64,000 nucleotides of DNA from Bradyrhizobium australiense (GTDB lineage: Bacteria; Pseudomonadota; Alphaproteobacteria; Rhizobiales; Xanthobacteraceae). Under the pieces are notes generated by a model that searched no databases, was not told the origin of the DNA, and saw nothing but the letters and a program-made list of their open reading frames with translations. Every line of letters begins with the position of its first letter. Within the stretch, counting starts at the first letter, position 1. The DNA is taken from contig NZ_JAAVLX010000003.1 of NCBI RefSeq assembly GCF_013114825.1, positions 434,001 to 498,000 of the forward strand, in the 5' to 3' direction. The position numbers and the translations under genes are program-made. Positions 9,915-19,601 of the stretch are shown one piece after another.

Positions 9915-10681
9915 CAGGACTTGTTCTTGCGCTCGCGCAATTCGCCGAAAACTTCGGCGGCGCCGGCGCCCTTCATGTGCAGCTTGGCCGCCACCGACGG
10001 TTCGTCGGCGCGCAGGAACACGTTGGCCTTTTTCTCCTCGCCCAGCAGCACCGGGATCGTCGGCTTGTTGTCCGCGCGCAGCCGCGTTACTTCCTCGGCG
10101 CGCGCCCGCAGCGCCGGATTGTCGCCGTCGACCGTGAGCGCGAACTTGACGTTTGCGGCGGTATATTCATGGCCGCAATAGAGATTGAAATCGTCCGGCA
10201 GCGCACGGAGCTTCAACAGCGAATCCCACATCATCGGATAATTGCCCTCGAACACTCGGCCGCAGCCGATCGAGAACAGCGTGTCGGCGGCGAACACCGC
10301 CTTTTCCGCGTCGAATACGTATGAGATATGGTCAAGCGTATGGCCGGGCGTTTCCAGCACCCGCGCCAGCAGACTTCCCACCTTGATCACGTCGCCATGG
10401 GCCGCGCGCAGGTCGACATTGGCAATCTTGGTGGACTTGTCATGCGGAGCAACAACGCGGCAATCATATTTCTGCTTCAGCTCGGCGATGCCGCCGACAT
10501 GGTCGTGATGGTGATGAGTGACGAGAATATCCGTCAGCGTCCAGCCTTCGCGCTCCAGTGCCTTGATGATCGGGCCGGCTTCCGGCGCGTCGATCGATGC
10601 GGTGGCCTTGGTCGCGGGATCGTGGATCAAATAGCCGAAATTGTCGTTGAGACAGGTGAAGGTGCGAATTTCCGCGGCCAT
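9914..10681 (-). CDS. gloB: Hydroxyacylglutathione hydrolase (glyoxalase II)
   Basis: This metallo-beta-lactamase-fold enzyme hydrolyses S-D-lactoylglutathione to lactate and glutathione in methylglyoxal detoxification. The dinuclear metal motif THHHHDHVGG is near residue 56. ETPGHTLDHISY and the C-terminal CGHEYTAANVKFAL are both glyoxalase II signatures. The length, 255 residues, is normal. The start at 10681 (MAAEIRTFTCLNDNFGYLI) matches the family. A longer in-frame start upstream at 11110 would run through the divergent methyltransferase gene and is rejected. Confidence 0.95.
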   Translation of the reverse strand: MAAEIRTFTCLNDNFGYLIHDPATKATASIDAPEAGPIIKALEREGWTLTDILVTHHHHDHVGGIAELKQKYDCRVVAPHDKSTKIANVDLRAAHGDVIKVGSLLARVLETPGHTLDHISYVFDAEKAVFAADTLFSIGCGRVFEGNYPMMWDSLLKLRALPDDFNLYCGHEYTAANVKFALTVDGDNPALRARAEEVTRLRADNKPTIPVLLGEEKKANVFLRADEPSVAAKLHMKGAGAAEVFGELRERKNKS

Positions 10682-10801
10682 GACAGCTCCTGATTTCAGG
10701 CTTTCAGCCCCATCAATCCGAAAGAAATATGGCGTTAACGCTCGCGCGGCAATGCCATTTTCGGCGCGCCGCAATGAAACACGGTGTGGTAGATTGCGCT
10801 C

Positions 10802-11548
10802 ATGACCATCGACGTCATCGATCTCCGCGACTTCTATTCGCAGCGCCTCGGTATCGTGGCACGGCAGTTGATCAACCGCGGCATCCGGGCGCGCTGGCCC
10901 GATGCAGCGGGGCAGCGGGTGCTGGGCCTCGGCTATCCGACGCCCTATCTCGGCCTGTTTCGCGAAGATTCTGAACGCTGCATCGCTTTCATGCCGGCGG
11001 CACAGGGCGTCCTGAAATGGCCGACGGGGCGGCCGGCGCTGGCTACCCTGATCGATGAATTTTCGATGCCGCTGCCGGACGCCGCGGTGGATCGGATCCT
11101 GCTGGTTCACGCACTGGAAATGTCCGATGATCCGGAGCGCTTGCTACGCGAGGTGTGGCGTGTGCTGGCGCCCTCCGGCCGCCTGATTGCCGTGATCCCG
11201 AATCGGCGCGGCGTGTGGACGCGCACCGACAATACGCCGTTCGGTCACGGCCGGCCCTATTCGCGCGCGCAGATCACGCAATTGCTGCGGCAGACCTGGT
11301 TCACGCCGGCATCGTGGGGCGAGGCGCTATTCCTTCCGCCGCTCGGCAATAGCTGGTTTCTGCGTTCGGCGATGGCGTGGGAGCGTGTCGGCGCCGCGCT
11401 GTCGCTGCCGTTCGCCGGCGTCCATATCGTGGAAGCGACCAAACAGGTCTATCGCGCGATCCCCGCGGGCCGCGAACGCGCGCGATTGATTCCGTCGCTG
11501 GAGCCGGTGCTGGTGCCGTCATCGACGGCAACGCGGGACAAGGCGTAA
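10802..11548 (+). CDS. SAM-dependent methyltransferase (type 11 family)
   Basis: The 248-residue protein shows a class I methyltransferase core in divergent form: VLGLGYPTPYLG as motif I, VDRILLVHALEMSDDPERLLREVWRVLAPSGRLIAVIPNRRG as motifs II-III. It resembles Methyltransf_11 proteins found beside gloB in rhizobia, but the substrate is unknown. Motif I is not the classical GxGxG, having GLGYPT, which is common in this subgroup. It is divergently transcribed from gloB with 120 bases between, suggesting a shared promoter region. Confidence 0.8.
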   Translation: MTIDVIDLRDFYSQRLGIVARQLINRGIRARWPDAAGQRVLGLGYPTPYLGLFREDSERCIAFMPAAQGVLKWPTGRPALATLIDEFSMPLPDAAVDRILLVHALEMSDDPERLLREVWRVLAPSGRLIAVIPNRRGVWTRTDNTPFGHGRPYSRAQITQLLRQTWFTPASWGEALFLPPLGNSWFLRSAMAWERVGAALSLPFAGVHIVEATKQVYRAIPAGRERARLIPSLEPVLVPSSTATRDKA

Positions 11549-11557
11549 TCTCGAGCT

Positions 11558-11677
11558 GTCGTCCCTGCGAACGCAGGGACCCATAACCACAATTGGCATT
11601 TGTCTGAAAAGATCGTCCGCTCGCGTGCATTAAACAAAGGCCGCGGCGTATGGGTCCCTGCGTTCGCAGGGACGACG
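11558..11677. repeat. Repeat family A, copy A2
   Basis: The left hairpin is GTCCCTGCGAACGCAGGGAC and the right half GGTCCCTGCGTTCGCAGGGA, in inverted orientation, with a variable centre of about 70 bases. It separates two convergent genes. Confidence 0.9.
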
Positions 11678-11693
11678 ATTGTGGGTGAACTAC

Positions 11694-12431
11694 TTACTCA
11701 TTCCCCGGATTGAAATCTTCGCTCGGGGCGGCAGGCGCGGCCATGCTGTCGGGACGCGGGCCATGCGGCCGGCGCCGCCGCCGCGGGAAGCGCTCGCCGC
11801 GGCCCTCTTCATACCCGCCGGGCGCGCCGTTCACCTGCGGCTGCGGGCCGGTGATGAAGGAGGGCAGGCGATCGACGCCGCCGGTATCGGCAATCACCGG
11901 CTGCGGCTGGGGTTGCGGCTGATATTGCGGCTGCGCACGATGCTCGCGCTCGCGATGGTGTTCGCGCGGCTGCTGATCGCGCTGGTGAGGCTGATTGTCG
12001 CCACGCTGTTCACGCGGATTGTTGTCGCGGATGTAGGGCTGCGGCTGCTGCGGGACGAAGCCCGGCTCCTGGCCGAAATGCGAGAAGCTCTCGCCATCAT
12101 CGTCGCCGTCTTCCGCCGGCTGCATTTCGGTGTCAATGCGTGGCTGCGGCTGGTTCTGCCGGAACTGCTCCTGCGCGGCGGCGATCAGGCGGAAGTAATG
12201 TTCGGCGTGCTGGTAGTAATTCTCGGCCGCGACCGGATCGCCGGAAGAGCGCGCGTCGCGCGCCAGCTGCACGTATTTTTCGGCGACATGCGAAGCGGTG
12301 CCGCGGATCTTGATGTCCGGGCCGTTCGATTCGAACACCCGGGTCATCGGGTTCTGACCGCGCCGGCCATCGTTCCGGTTACTGCCTTGATTCCGGTTAC
12401 GCATCCGCTTGTTGTTTTGACCGTTTCTCAT
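11694..12431 (-). CDS. DUF4167 domain-containing protein
   Basis: The N-terminal domain (about residues 28-100) matches DUF4167: TRVFESNGPDIKIRGTA followed by EKYVQLARDARSSGDPVAAENYYQHAEHYFRLI. The start is Asn/Arg-rich (NRNQGSNRND), and the rest of the 245 residues is Gln/Pro/Arg-rich, low-complexity and probably disordered. The basic, Arg-rich ends suggest RNA or ribosome contact, which is an inference. It lies last in the prfA-prmC gene run, a conserved position in Rhizobiales. Confidence 0.88.
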   Translation of the reverse strand: MRNGQNNKRMRNRNQGSNRNDGRRGQNPMTRVFESNGPDIKIRGTASHVAEKYVQLARDARSSGDPVAAENYYQHAEHYFRLIAAAQEQFRQNQPQPRIDTEMQPAEDGDDDGESFSHFGQEPGFVPQQPQPYIRDNNPREQRGDNQPHQRDQQPREHHREREHRAQPQYQPQPQPQPVIADTGGVDRLPSFITGPQPQVNGAPGGYEEGRGERFPRRRRRPHGPRPDSMAAPAAPSEDFNPGNE

Positions 12432-12921
12432 GTCTCGCCTTTATTCCAGCCCTGAAGTTATGCAGTTACCGTCGTAGCCTGATCCGATCCGGCGCGCGCT
12501 TAGGCGCACCGAATCACGATGCCGTTCAAATTCATGTCGTCGATTTCGCCAACCATCGCGTTCAGCAAAGACGCGTTCCCCACTCGGCGGCGTACATTCG
12601 CGCGCCGGATCAAATCATTCAGCCTGCCAAAACCAGCCTAATCGTCTTGCGTGACGGCTTCGCGTGACTGGCTGTTGCGTAAGTCTTCAATCGCAATATC
12701 AGGCTTTCGTTCGCTTGGCGGTCGAGAGCAGCACAGCTCCAGCTATTGCGCTCAATTCGACCTGCGTTTTGGAACCTTTCACCCGGCGGGCTCTCGTTTC
12801 GAGAACTCTGGCCTCACCCGTACGATCTTACGGGGCCAGCAACCCTGGACCGATGTTGTGAGCGGAACGTAGTCGCTCCGGGGGAATATTCCAAGGGGTT
12901 TTTTTGCGTTCCAAAGGGACT
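12432..12921. other. 490-base gene-free region with hairpins
   Basis: No convincing gene is seen. Small open frames here lack family features. The part near DUF4167 must hold its promoter. The part at 12790-12905 carries several hairpins and ends in seven T residues on the plus strand; see the separate RNA entry. Confidence 0.5.
12706..12905 (+). ncRNA. Possible structured RNA (unassigned)
   Basis: Within a gene-free gap the plus strand holds TCTCG-TTT-CGAGA (12792-12804), then a ten-pair stem TGGC/GCCA plus CCCGTA/TACGGG (12809-12838), then CCAG-N5-CTGG. CGTTCGCT near 12706 can pair with AGCGGAACG near 12861. A T7 run ends the stretch at 12899-12905 after the palindrome GGAATATTCC. I recognise no RNA family, and the ends are guesses. 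Confidence 0.25.
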
Positions 12922-13803
12922 TTATCGGGCCATTTTGTGGCCCGCGACCGCCCTCGGAATGCCCGCCAGATCGGCCTTGGGGGCCGTTGCAGGCGTTAAC
13001 CCTGCGGCCGCCATCAGGGCCCGAATCTGGCTGCTTTGACCTTGACCAGCCTCCACGACCAAAGGTGCGCCCGGGGCGAGGAGGCCAGCCGCCTGTGGAA
13101 TCAACCCGCGGTAGGCCTCCAGCCCGTCGCAGCCACCATCGAGTGCGACGAGCGGATCGTATTTCCTGACCTCCGCGGCGAGGCCGCCAATGTCCGCTGT
13201 GCGGATATAGGGTGGATTCGAGACGATCAGATCGAACGGGCCCGACAGTCCGCTGGCGTAGTCGCAGGCGACGAACGTCGCGCGCGCCGAGAGGCCAGCG
13301 CGTGCCGCGTTGGCCGAGGCGGTCTGCAAGGCGGCCTCCGAAATATCGGTCCCGAATCCTTGCGCCGCCGGCAATTCCGACAATAGCGCGAGCAGGATCG
13401 CGCCGGAGCCGGTGCCGAGATCGGCGATGCGCAACGCGCGATCAAGGTTCCCCCCGGCGCGCAACAATTCCAGCGAAAGTTCGACCACTGTCTCGGTATC
13501 GGGCCGCGGCACGAGCGTTGCGGACGAGAGTTGTAAGGGCAGCCCCCAGAATTCCTTATGCCCGAGAATGCGGGCGACCGGTTCTCCCGCGAGGCGACGG
13601 CAGGCGAACTCCTCAAGGCGTGCCGATTCATCCGAGGTGAGCTCGCGCTGTGCGGCCGATATCAAGCCGGTCAGGTCCAGGCCAAGTGCATGGCCTGTCA
13701 GAATCCGCGCGTCGAGTTCGGCGGATTCGATGGCTGCGGTTTTGAGTCTCACTGCGAGCGCGCGCCGCGCGGCCTCGACGGTTTGGCTGGCGAAGGAGCT
13801 CAT
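12922..13803 (-). CDS. prmC: Peptide chain release factor N5-glutamine methyltransferase
   Basis: PrmC methylates the Gln of the GGQ motif in release factors RF1 and RF2. The 293-residue product has the N-terminal helical domain (1-80) and a methyltransferase core with ADLGTGSGAILLALL and the catalytic SNPPYIRT. The start ATG at 13803 gives MSSFASQTVEAARRAL. A longer frame from 13830 is possible but runs into repeat A3. It follows prfA, which encodes its substrate, but repeat A3 now separates the two. Confidence 0.95.
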   Translation of the reverse strand: MSSFASQTVEAARRALAVRLKTAAIESAELDARILTGHALGLDLTGLISAAQRELTSDESARLEEFACRRLAGEPVARILGHKEFWGLPLQLSSATLVPRPDTETVVELSLELLRAGGNLDRALRIADLGTGSGAILLALLSELPAAQGFGTDISEAALQTASANAARAGLSARATFVACDYASGLSGPFDLIVSNPPYIRTADIGGLAAEVRKYDPLVALDGGCDGLEAYRGLIPQAAGLLAPGAPLVVEAGQGQSSQIRALMAAAGLTPATAPKADLAGIPRAVAGHKMAR

Positions 13804-13833
13804 GCGGCGTTCTCGCGCAAATCCCTCCACGCA

Positions 13834-13953
13834 TCGTCCCTGCGCACGCAGGGACCCATATGCCGCGGCCTATCGATTAAGGCGGTGCGGGTTAATGGCT
13901 TGGGCAACAACGAAGCGCTGTGGTTATGGGTCCCTGCGTTCGCAGGGACGACG
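13834..13953. repeat. Repeat family A, copy A3, between prfA and prmC
   Basis: The left hairpin is TCCCTGCGCACGCAGGGA and the right GTCCCTGCGTTCGCAGGGAC. It occupies most of the 163-base gap between two codirectional genes whose products work together, so it sits in the middle of a likely operon. Confidence 0.9.
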
Positions 13954-13966
13954 GCGAAGTTGTCAC

Positions 13967-15046
13967 TCACGCCGCCGCGCCTTGCGCGGCGAGCTGCGCG
14001 GCCTGGTGCTCGGTCGTCAGCGCGTCGATCAATTCGCCCAGCGCTTCGCCCGAAATCACCTGCGGCAATTTATAGAGCGTCAGATTGATGCGGTGATCGG
14101 TGACGCGGCCTTGCGGGAAATTATAGGTGCGGATGCGCTCGCTTCGGTCGCCGGAGCCGACCTTCTCCTTGCGGTCGGCGGAGCGCGCCGCGTCGACGCG
14201 CTGGCGCTCGGCGTCGTAGATGCGCGAGCGCAGGATATTCATGGCGGAGGCGCGATTCTTGTGCTGCGAGCGGCTGTCCTGCATCATCACCACGATGCCC
14301 GTCGGAATATGGGTAATGCGGATCGCCGATTCGGTCTTGTTGACGTGCTGGCCGCCGGCGCCTTGCGCACGCATGGTCTCGATGCGCAGATCCTCGTTCT
14401 TGATATCGACATCGACGTCCTCGACCTCTGGCAGCACCGCGACGGTAGCGGCGGAAGTGTGAATCCGTCCTTGCGTCTCGGTGTCGGGCACGCGCTGCAC
14501 GCGGTGCACGCCGGATTCGAACTTCAGCTTGGCGAACGCGCCGCGGCCCTGCACCTCGGCGATGATTTCCTTGAAGCCGCCCATGGTGCCTTCCGAGGCC
14601 GAGATCACCTCGACCTTCCAGCCCTGCAAGGCGGCAAACCGCTCATACATCCGGAACAGATCCCCGGCGAACAACGAGGCCTCGTCGCCGCCGGTGCCGG
14701 CGCGGATTTCCAGCATCACGTTGCGGTCGTCCATGGCGTCCTTGGGCAATAACGCCACGCGAATCTTCTGCTCGAGGTCAGCGATGCGGGCCTGCAGCGT
14801 TTCGAGCTCGGCTTCGGCCATGCTGCGCATTTCGGGATCGGTGCCGGCGTCAGCCAGGAGCGATTCGGCGCCCGCAATCTCGGCCCGCGCCGTGCGATAG
14901 GACTTGACCGCATCGATCAGCGGATTGAGCTCGGCGAGCTCGCGCGTGATCTGGACGTATTTTTCGGAATTCACCTGACCCAGCAGCTCAGCCTCTAGCG
15001 AGGCATGATGGGCAAGCAGGATATCGAGTTTGGCTTCGGGCAACAT
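13967..15046 (-). CDS. prfA: Peptide chain release factor 1
   Basis: RF1 reads UAA and UAG stop codons and triggers peptide release. The 359-residue protein shows the PCRF domain with [21 protein letters not shown], the catalytic [18 protein letters not shown], and the C-terminal [17 protein letters not shown], all RF1 features. The start at 15046 ([21 protein letters not shown]) fits the family. An in-frame extension to 15334 overlaps ptsP and is rejected. It lies 56 bases after the ptsP stop, in the same direction. Confidence 0.97.
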   Translation of the reverse strand: MLPEAKLDILLAHHASLEAELLGQVNSEKYVQITRELAELNPLIDAVKSYRTARAEIAGAESLLADAGTDPEMRSMAEAELETLQARIADLEQKIRVALLPKDAMDDRNVMLEIRAGTGGDEASLFAGDLFRMYERFAALQGWKVEVISASEGTMGGFKEIIAEVQGRGAFAKLKFESGVHRVQRVPDTETQGRIHTSAATVAVLPEVEDVDVDIKNEDLRIETMRAQGAGGQHVNKTESAIRITHIPTGIVVMMQDSRSQHKNRASAMNILRSRIYDAERQRVDAARSADRKEKVGSGDRSERIRTYNFPQGRVTDHRINLTLYKLPQVISGEALGELIDALTTEHQAAQLAAQGAAA

Positions 15047-15102
15047 GGCGTATTTCTCAGGCGGCGGATGCGGAGAGGTGGCGTTGTCGGGACAGAGCCT
15101 CG

Positions 15103-17370
15103 CTACAACGACAATCCCTCGGCTTCTGCGAATTCCGTCAGTTTCTGCCGGATCGAGACGCTGCCGGCCGGCGCGTCGAGCAGCGGCATCATGACAGCCT
15201 CGGCCTTTTTGGCGTCGAGATCGAGGATCATCGCCTTCACCGGGCCATGCCCGGTGGCGGACAGCGACAGCGAGCGATAGCCAAGCGCAATCAGCGCCAG
15301 CGCGCCAAGCGGCTTTGAGGCCATCTCGCCGCATAACGAGGCCGTTTTCTTCGCCGCCTGTGCCTTGCGCACGATGTCGCGCAGCGCGCGCAGGATCGGC
15401 GCGGACATGGTGTCGAACCGATCGGAAACCTTTGCGTTGCCGCGGTCGACCGCGAACATGAACTGGAATAGGTCGTTCGATCCGACCGAGACGAAATCGA
15501 CCTTCTTCAAGAGTTCGTCGAGTTGATAGAGCAGCGCCGGCACTTCCACCATGGTGCCGACGTCGATACGTTCGGGCAGCGCATGGCCATGCTGGCGCAG
15601 ATAGGTCAGCTCGCGCTCGACGATGGCCTTGGCCTGGTCGAACTCGGCGACATCGGAAATCATCGGGAACATGATCTTCAGCGCACGGCCGCCGCCGGCC
15701 CGCAGCAGGGCGCGAATTTGGCCGCGCAGCAGTCCCGGCCGGTCGAGCCCGAGCCTGATCGCGCGCCAGCCGAGCGCCGGGTTTTCCTCGATCACACTCT
15801 CCATATAGGGCAACGCCTTGTCGCCGCCAATGTCGAGGGTGCGGAACGTGACCGGCTTGGTGCCGGCGGCGTCCAGCACGGTGCGATAGAGGGCGAGCTG
15901 ATCGGAAGAGCGCGGCAGGCTCTGGCCGACCATGAACTGCAACTCGGTGCGGAACAGCCCGATGCCGGCGCTGCCGGTGTCGTCGATATGTGGCAGGTCG
16001 ATGACGAGGCCGGCATTGATCATCAGTTCGACCGGCTGGCCGTCCTTGGTGACGCAGGGCTTGTCGCGCAGCGCGGCATACTGCGCCTGCCGCCGCGCAC
16101 GAAACCGCACCCGCTCGGCATAGGCCGATTCGATCTCGGCCGAGGGGCGGACATAGATCGAGCCCGAGGTGCCGTCGACGATGATGGCGTCGCCGGGATC
16201 GGCGATGCCGGGCGCGTTCGGGATTTCGCCGACCGCAGGGATTCCGAGCGCGCGCGCCACGATCGAGACGTGGGAGTTGGCGGTGCCTTCCTCCAGCACC
16301 AGGCCGCGCAGCCGCTTGCGGTCGTAGTCGAGCAGCGCCGCCGGTCCCATCGCGCGCGCGATCAGGATGGCATTCTCGGGAAGCTGCTCGCGCGAGGGCG
16401 CGTGATCCTGCCCGACCAGTTGCCGCATCAGGCGATGGCCGAGATCTTCCAGGTCGTGCAGGCGGTCGCGCAAATAAGGATCGGTCGAGCGCAGCATCCG
16501 CGCGCGGGTATCGGACTGCACGCGCTCGACGGCGGCTTCTGCCGTGAGGCCGGTGGCGACCGCCTCATGCAGTTTGTGCGACCAGCCGTGATCGTTTGCA
16601 AACATCCGGTAGGCTTCCAGCACGTCCCGGTGTTCGCCGCTGTCGGCGACGTCGCCGCGCTCCAGCATGCGGTCGAGATCGGCACGCAGCTTTGTCAGCG
16701 CCGCGTCCAGTTTCTTGATTTCCTTCGGAAGGTCTTCGGCGATGTAGTTGGTGATGACGACGCGCGGCTCGTGCAGCACGACATGGCCGAGCGCGATGCC
16801 GTCGGAGAGGATCGCGCCGGTCTTGTGCAGGGAATGCCGCGCCGCCGGTTCCGCGCCCGGTTGCGCCAGCGCCGCCAGTTCGCCCGAAGCGATCATCTCC
16901 GCCAGCACCATGGCGGTGGTCTGCAGCGCCTCGACCTCTTCCTCGACATAGGTGCGCTTGGCGCGGTTCTGCACGACCAGCACGCCGAGCGTGTTGCCGG
17001 CGCGCAGGATCGGCACGCCGAGGAACGAATGGTAGATCTCTTCGCCGGTTTCCGGGCGGAACGAGAACGCCGGATGGCTCTGCGCGTCCGAGAGGTTGAG
17101 GGGGCTCGCTTCACTGGCGACCAGACCGACGAGGCCCTCATGCGCGTTCAGCACCGTGCGGTGCACCGCGTCGCGGTTCAGACCCTCAGTGGCATAGAGT
17201 TCGAGCGTGTTATCGATGCGCAGCACGTAACAGGAGCAGACCTCGGCCACCATGTTGGCCGCGATCAGCACCACGATCTTGTCCAGGCGTTCCTGCGCCG
17301 AGACCTTCTCCGCCATGGTTTCGCGGAGCCGTCTCAACAAGACGCGGGGACCTCCCGACGTGCTCCGCAT
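15103..17370 (-). CDS. ptsP: PTS-Ntr enzyme I (PEP-protein phosphotransferase with GAF domain)
   Basis: This starts the nitrogen phosphotransferase relay by taking phosphate from PEP and passing it to NPr. Domains in order: GAF (about 20-165), PEP-utilising N-domain (about 185-310), the swivelling domain with the phosphorylated His in [12 protein letters not shown] (H367), and the PEP-binding TIM barrel with [14 protein letters not shown] and SLCGEMAS near the C-terminus. The length, 755 residues, is normal for EI-Ntr. The ATG at 17370 is chosen. Upstream in-frame codons to 17664 look non-coding. It is cytosolic and codirectional with lysC and prfA. Confidence 0.96.
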   Translation of the reverse strand: MRSTSGGPRVLLRRLRETMAEKVSAQERLDKIVVLIAANMVAEVCSCYVLRIDNTLELYATEGLNRDAVHRTVLNAHEGLVGLVASEASPLNLSDAQSHPAFSFRPETGEEIYHSFLGVPILRAGNTLGVLVVQNRAKRTYVEEEVEALQTTAMVLAEMIASGELAALAQPGAEPAARHSLHKTGAILSDGIALGHVVLHEPRVVITNYIAEDLPKEIKKLDAALTKLRADLDRMLERGDVADSGEHRDVLEAYRMFANDHGWSHKLHEAVATGLTAEAAVERVQSDTRARMLRSTDPYLRDRLHDLEDLGHRLMRQLVGQDHAPSREQLPENAILIARAMGPAALLDYDRKRLRGLVLEEGTANSHVSIVARALGIPAVGEIPNAPGIADPGDAIIVDGTSGSIYVRPSAEIESAYAERVRFRARRQAQYAALRDKPCVTKDGQPVELMINAGLVIDLPHIDDTGSAGIGLFRTELQFMVGQSLPRSSDQLALYRTVLDAAGTKPVTFRTLDIGGDKALPYMESVIEENPALGWRAIRLGLDRPGLLRGQIRALLRAGGGRALKIMFPMISDVAEFDQAKAIVERELTYLRQHGHALPERIDVGTMVEVPALLYQLDELLKKVDFVSVGSNDLFQFMFAVDRGNAKVSDRFDTMSAPILRALRDIVRKAQAAKKTASLCGEMASKPLGALALIALGYRSLSLSATGHGPVKAMILDLDAKKAEAVMMPLLDAPAGSVSIRQKLTEFAEAEGLSL

Positions 17371-17688
17371 GTGCTGGTATCCTCCCCCGTGAGGCCAGCC
17401 GCCGGGTGGCCGGTAGCTGGCGTGAAACGCACGAAAAACAACAATTTTATTCATTCGGCGCTGCCGCAGGCACGGGATCCCGGCCGAATCGAGATCGCCA
17501 AACCGTGGCGCAGTTTGCAGCAACCACCTCACAGGCCGTATAGCCAATCGAGGCTTGCTTTGCCAAGCAAAACGCCTGCCAGAAGCAATAACGTGTGTGT
17601 CAGGGCAATGCTGCGCCAGCGAAGCGTGATCTGCCAAACCAGGCCGGTTAGGCGATCCGGCCATGCTAAAATTTAACAGAAAATAGTT
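17371..17688. other. Intergenic lysC-ptsP gap (318 bases)
   Basis: No gene is evident. It contains a short hairpin TTGCTT-TGCC-AAGCAA near 17551 without a T-run, and an AT-rich stretch near the lysC stop. It probably carries a ptsP promoter, but I see no clear boxes. Confidence 0.4.
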
Positions 17689-18942
17689 CTAAGCTTGGTC
17701 GAGTCCGTAGAGCGTGTGCAGCGTGCGCACCGCGAGTTCGGTATAGGCGGCGTCGATCAGCACCGAAAACTTGATTTCCGAGGTGGTGATGGCGCGGATA
17801 TTGATGTTGCGTTCCGACAGTGCCTTGAACGCCTTTGCCGCGACACCGGCATGGCTGCGCATGCCGCTGCCGATCACCGAGACCTTCGACACGTCGGTGG
17901 CGCTGTCGAGCCGGGCGTAGCCGATCTTGCCTTTCGACGAGGTGATGGTGTCGCGCGCGCGGTTATAGTCGGAGGCCGGAACGGTGAAGGTGAGGTCGGT
18001 GGTCTTGCCGTCCTCCGAGACGTTCTGCACGATCATATCGACATTGATGTTGGCGTCGGCCAGCGGACCGAAGATCGCGGCGGCGACGCCCGGCTTGTCC
18101 TCGATCTGGCGGAGCGAAATCTGGGCTTCGTCCTTGGAGAAGGCGATGCCGGTGACGACGTGGCTTTCCATGATTTCCTCCTCGCTGCAGATCAGCGTGC
18201 CCGGCGGCGTGCCGTGCGGGTCGATATCCTCGGGCTTGTCGAAGCTGGAACGGACGAACACGGGCACGTTGTGCACCATGCCGAGTTCCACCGAGCGCAC
18301 CTGCAGGACCTTGGCGCCCAGCGAGGCCAGTTCCAGCATGTCCTCGAAGGCGATCTTGTCGAGCCGCCGAGCCTTGGGAACCACCCGCGGATCGGTGGTG
18401 TAGACGCCGTCAACATCGGTATAGATATCGCAGCGGTCGGCGTGGATGGCGGCGGCGATGGCCACCGCCGAGGTATCCGAACCGCCGCGCCCGAGCGTGG
18501 TGATGCGGTTGGTCTGCGGATTGATCCCCTGGAAGCCGGCAATGACGGCGACTTCCTTGCGATCCTTGAAGCGGGTGGTGATCTCGCTGCCGTCGATCTC
18601 AAGGATCCGCGCCGAGGCGTGGGCGTCGGAGGTCCGGATCGGGATCTGCCAGCCCTGCCAGGAGCGGGCCTGGATGCCCATGCCCTGCAGCACGATCGCG
18701 AGCAGGCCCGAGGTCACCTGCTCGCCGGATGCCACCACGGCGTCATATTCGCGCGCATCATGCAGCGGCGAGGCGTCGCCGCACCAGTCCACCAGCTCGT
18801 TGGTCTTGCCGGCCATGGCCGACACGACGACAGCGACGTCGTGCCCGGCATCGACTTCGCGCTTGACGTGACGCGCGACGTTGCGGATTCGGTCGATGTT
18901 GGCGACGGAGGTACCGCCGAATTTCATCACGAGGCGGCCCAT
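17689..18942 (-). CDS. lysC: Aspartate kinase
   Basis: Aspartate kinase phosphorylates L-aspartate at the entry to lysine, threonine, methionine and diaminopimelate synthesis. The 417-residue product starts MGRLVMKFGGTSVAN, the ATP-binding signature. GRGGSDTSAVAIAAA and YTDVDGVYTTDPR follow. Two ACT domains occupy about 265-417 (SLRQIEDKPGVAAAIFGPLADANINVDMI and SVIGSGMRSHAGVAAKAF), the sites of feedback inhibition. Length and layout match the monofunctional lysine/threonine-sensitive type. It is first in the ptsP-prfA-prmC run and divergent from the PH-domain gene. Confidence 0.97.
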   Translation of the reverse strand: MGRLVMKFGGTSVANIDRIRNVARHVKREVDAGHDVAVVVSAMAGKTNELVDWCGDASPLHDAREYDAVVASGEQVTSGLLAIVLQGMGIQARSWQGWQIPIRTSDAHASARILEIDGSEITTRFKDRKEVAVIAGFQGINPQTNRITTLGRGGSDTSAVAIAAAIHADRCDIYTDVDGVYTTDPRVVPKARRLDKIAFEDMLELASLGAKVLQVRSVELGMVHNVPVFVRSSFDKPEDIDPHGTPPGTLICSEEEIMESHVVTGIAFSKDEAQISLRQIEDKPGVAAAIFGPLADANINVDMIVQNVSEDGKTTDLTFTVPASDYNRARDTITSSKGKIGYARLDSATDVSKVSVIGSGMRSHAGVAAKAFKALSERNINIRAITTSEIKFSVLIDAAYTELAVRTLHTLYGLDQA

Positions 18943-19118
18943 GACGTCGTGTGCATTCCCTGTGAGGATAAGTAAGGTGACCCGCACGGAAAGTGGAGCG
19001 CCCGGGCCGAAAGCGGCGTATACATAGCGGCGCGGTCCGGGGCAAGCACCCCCGGTTCCGTTTTCGACCCAAAAATGGCGCAAATTGCTGTGGTCGCGGG
19101 TTAATTCAGGACGAGCGT

Positions 19119-19598
19119 ATGGGGCGTTACATCGATGAAATCCTGCAGCCCGGGGAAAGGGTGCTGTATTCGACCAACGCGCACTGGATGTTCTATCTGC
19201 CGGCGATCGGAGCCTGGATCGTGGCGATCGTGTTTCTGGTGCTGGCCCGCATCGTCACTCCCGACGCGCTGATGCTGCTTTGCCTGGCTGTCGCCGCCAT
19301 CGCCGGGCTTGCAGCGTTGTATTTAACCGCGAAAGCCTGGTTCCATCGCTGGACCACCGAGACCGACGTCACCAATATGCGGATCGTCCACAAGACCGGA
19401 TTCATCACGCGCAAGACGTTCGAGATGAGCCTCGACAAGGTCGAGAGCGTGGACGTCGACCAGAGCATTCTCGGTCGTATTCTCAACTACGGCAACGTCA
19501 CGGTTCACGGCGTCGGCGAAGGCGAAGAGACCATTTCCACCATTTCGTCGCCGCTGGCGTTTCGCAATGCCATCACGACACGACCGGTCGGCACCTGA
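19119..19598 (+). CDS. Membrane protein with bacterial PH (bPH_2) domain
   Basis: The 159-residue product has two hydrophobic segments (about 26-45 and 49-68). A bacterial pleckstrin-like domain follows, with TDVTNMRIVHKTGFITRKTFEMSLDKVESVDVDQSILGRILNYGNVTVHGVGEG. This is the DUF304/YdbS-like pattern. The function is unknown, though proteins of this type are membrane-anchored. The start at 19119 is preferred, and the longer frame from 18993 overlaps the lysC upstream region. Its stop is three bases before the ubiG start, so the two are probably one transcript. Confidence 0.85.
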   Translation: MGRYIDEILQPGERVLYSTNAHWMFYLPAIGAWIVAIVFLVLARIVTPDALMLLCLAVAAIAGLAALYLTAKAWFHRWTTETDVTNMRIVHKTGFITRKTFEMSLDKVESVDVDQSILGRILNYGNVTVHGVGEGEETISTISSPLAFRNAITTRPVGT

Positions 19599-19601
19599 AC
19601 C

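Noticed and set aside
12746-13039. 97-residue frame between DUF4167 and prmC
   Set aside because: Translation is random-looking, and its second half lies opposite prmC.
15523-17676. Long plus-strand open frame opposite ptsP
   Set aside because: It is a high-GC shadow of ptsP; composition is His/Asp/Arg-rich with no family features, while the minus strand is an obvious EI-Ntr.
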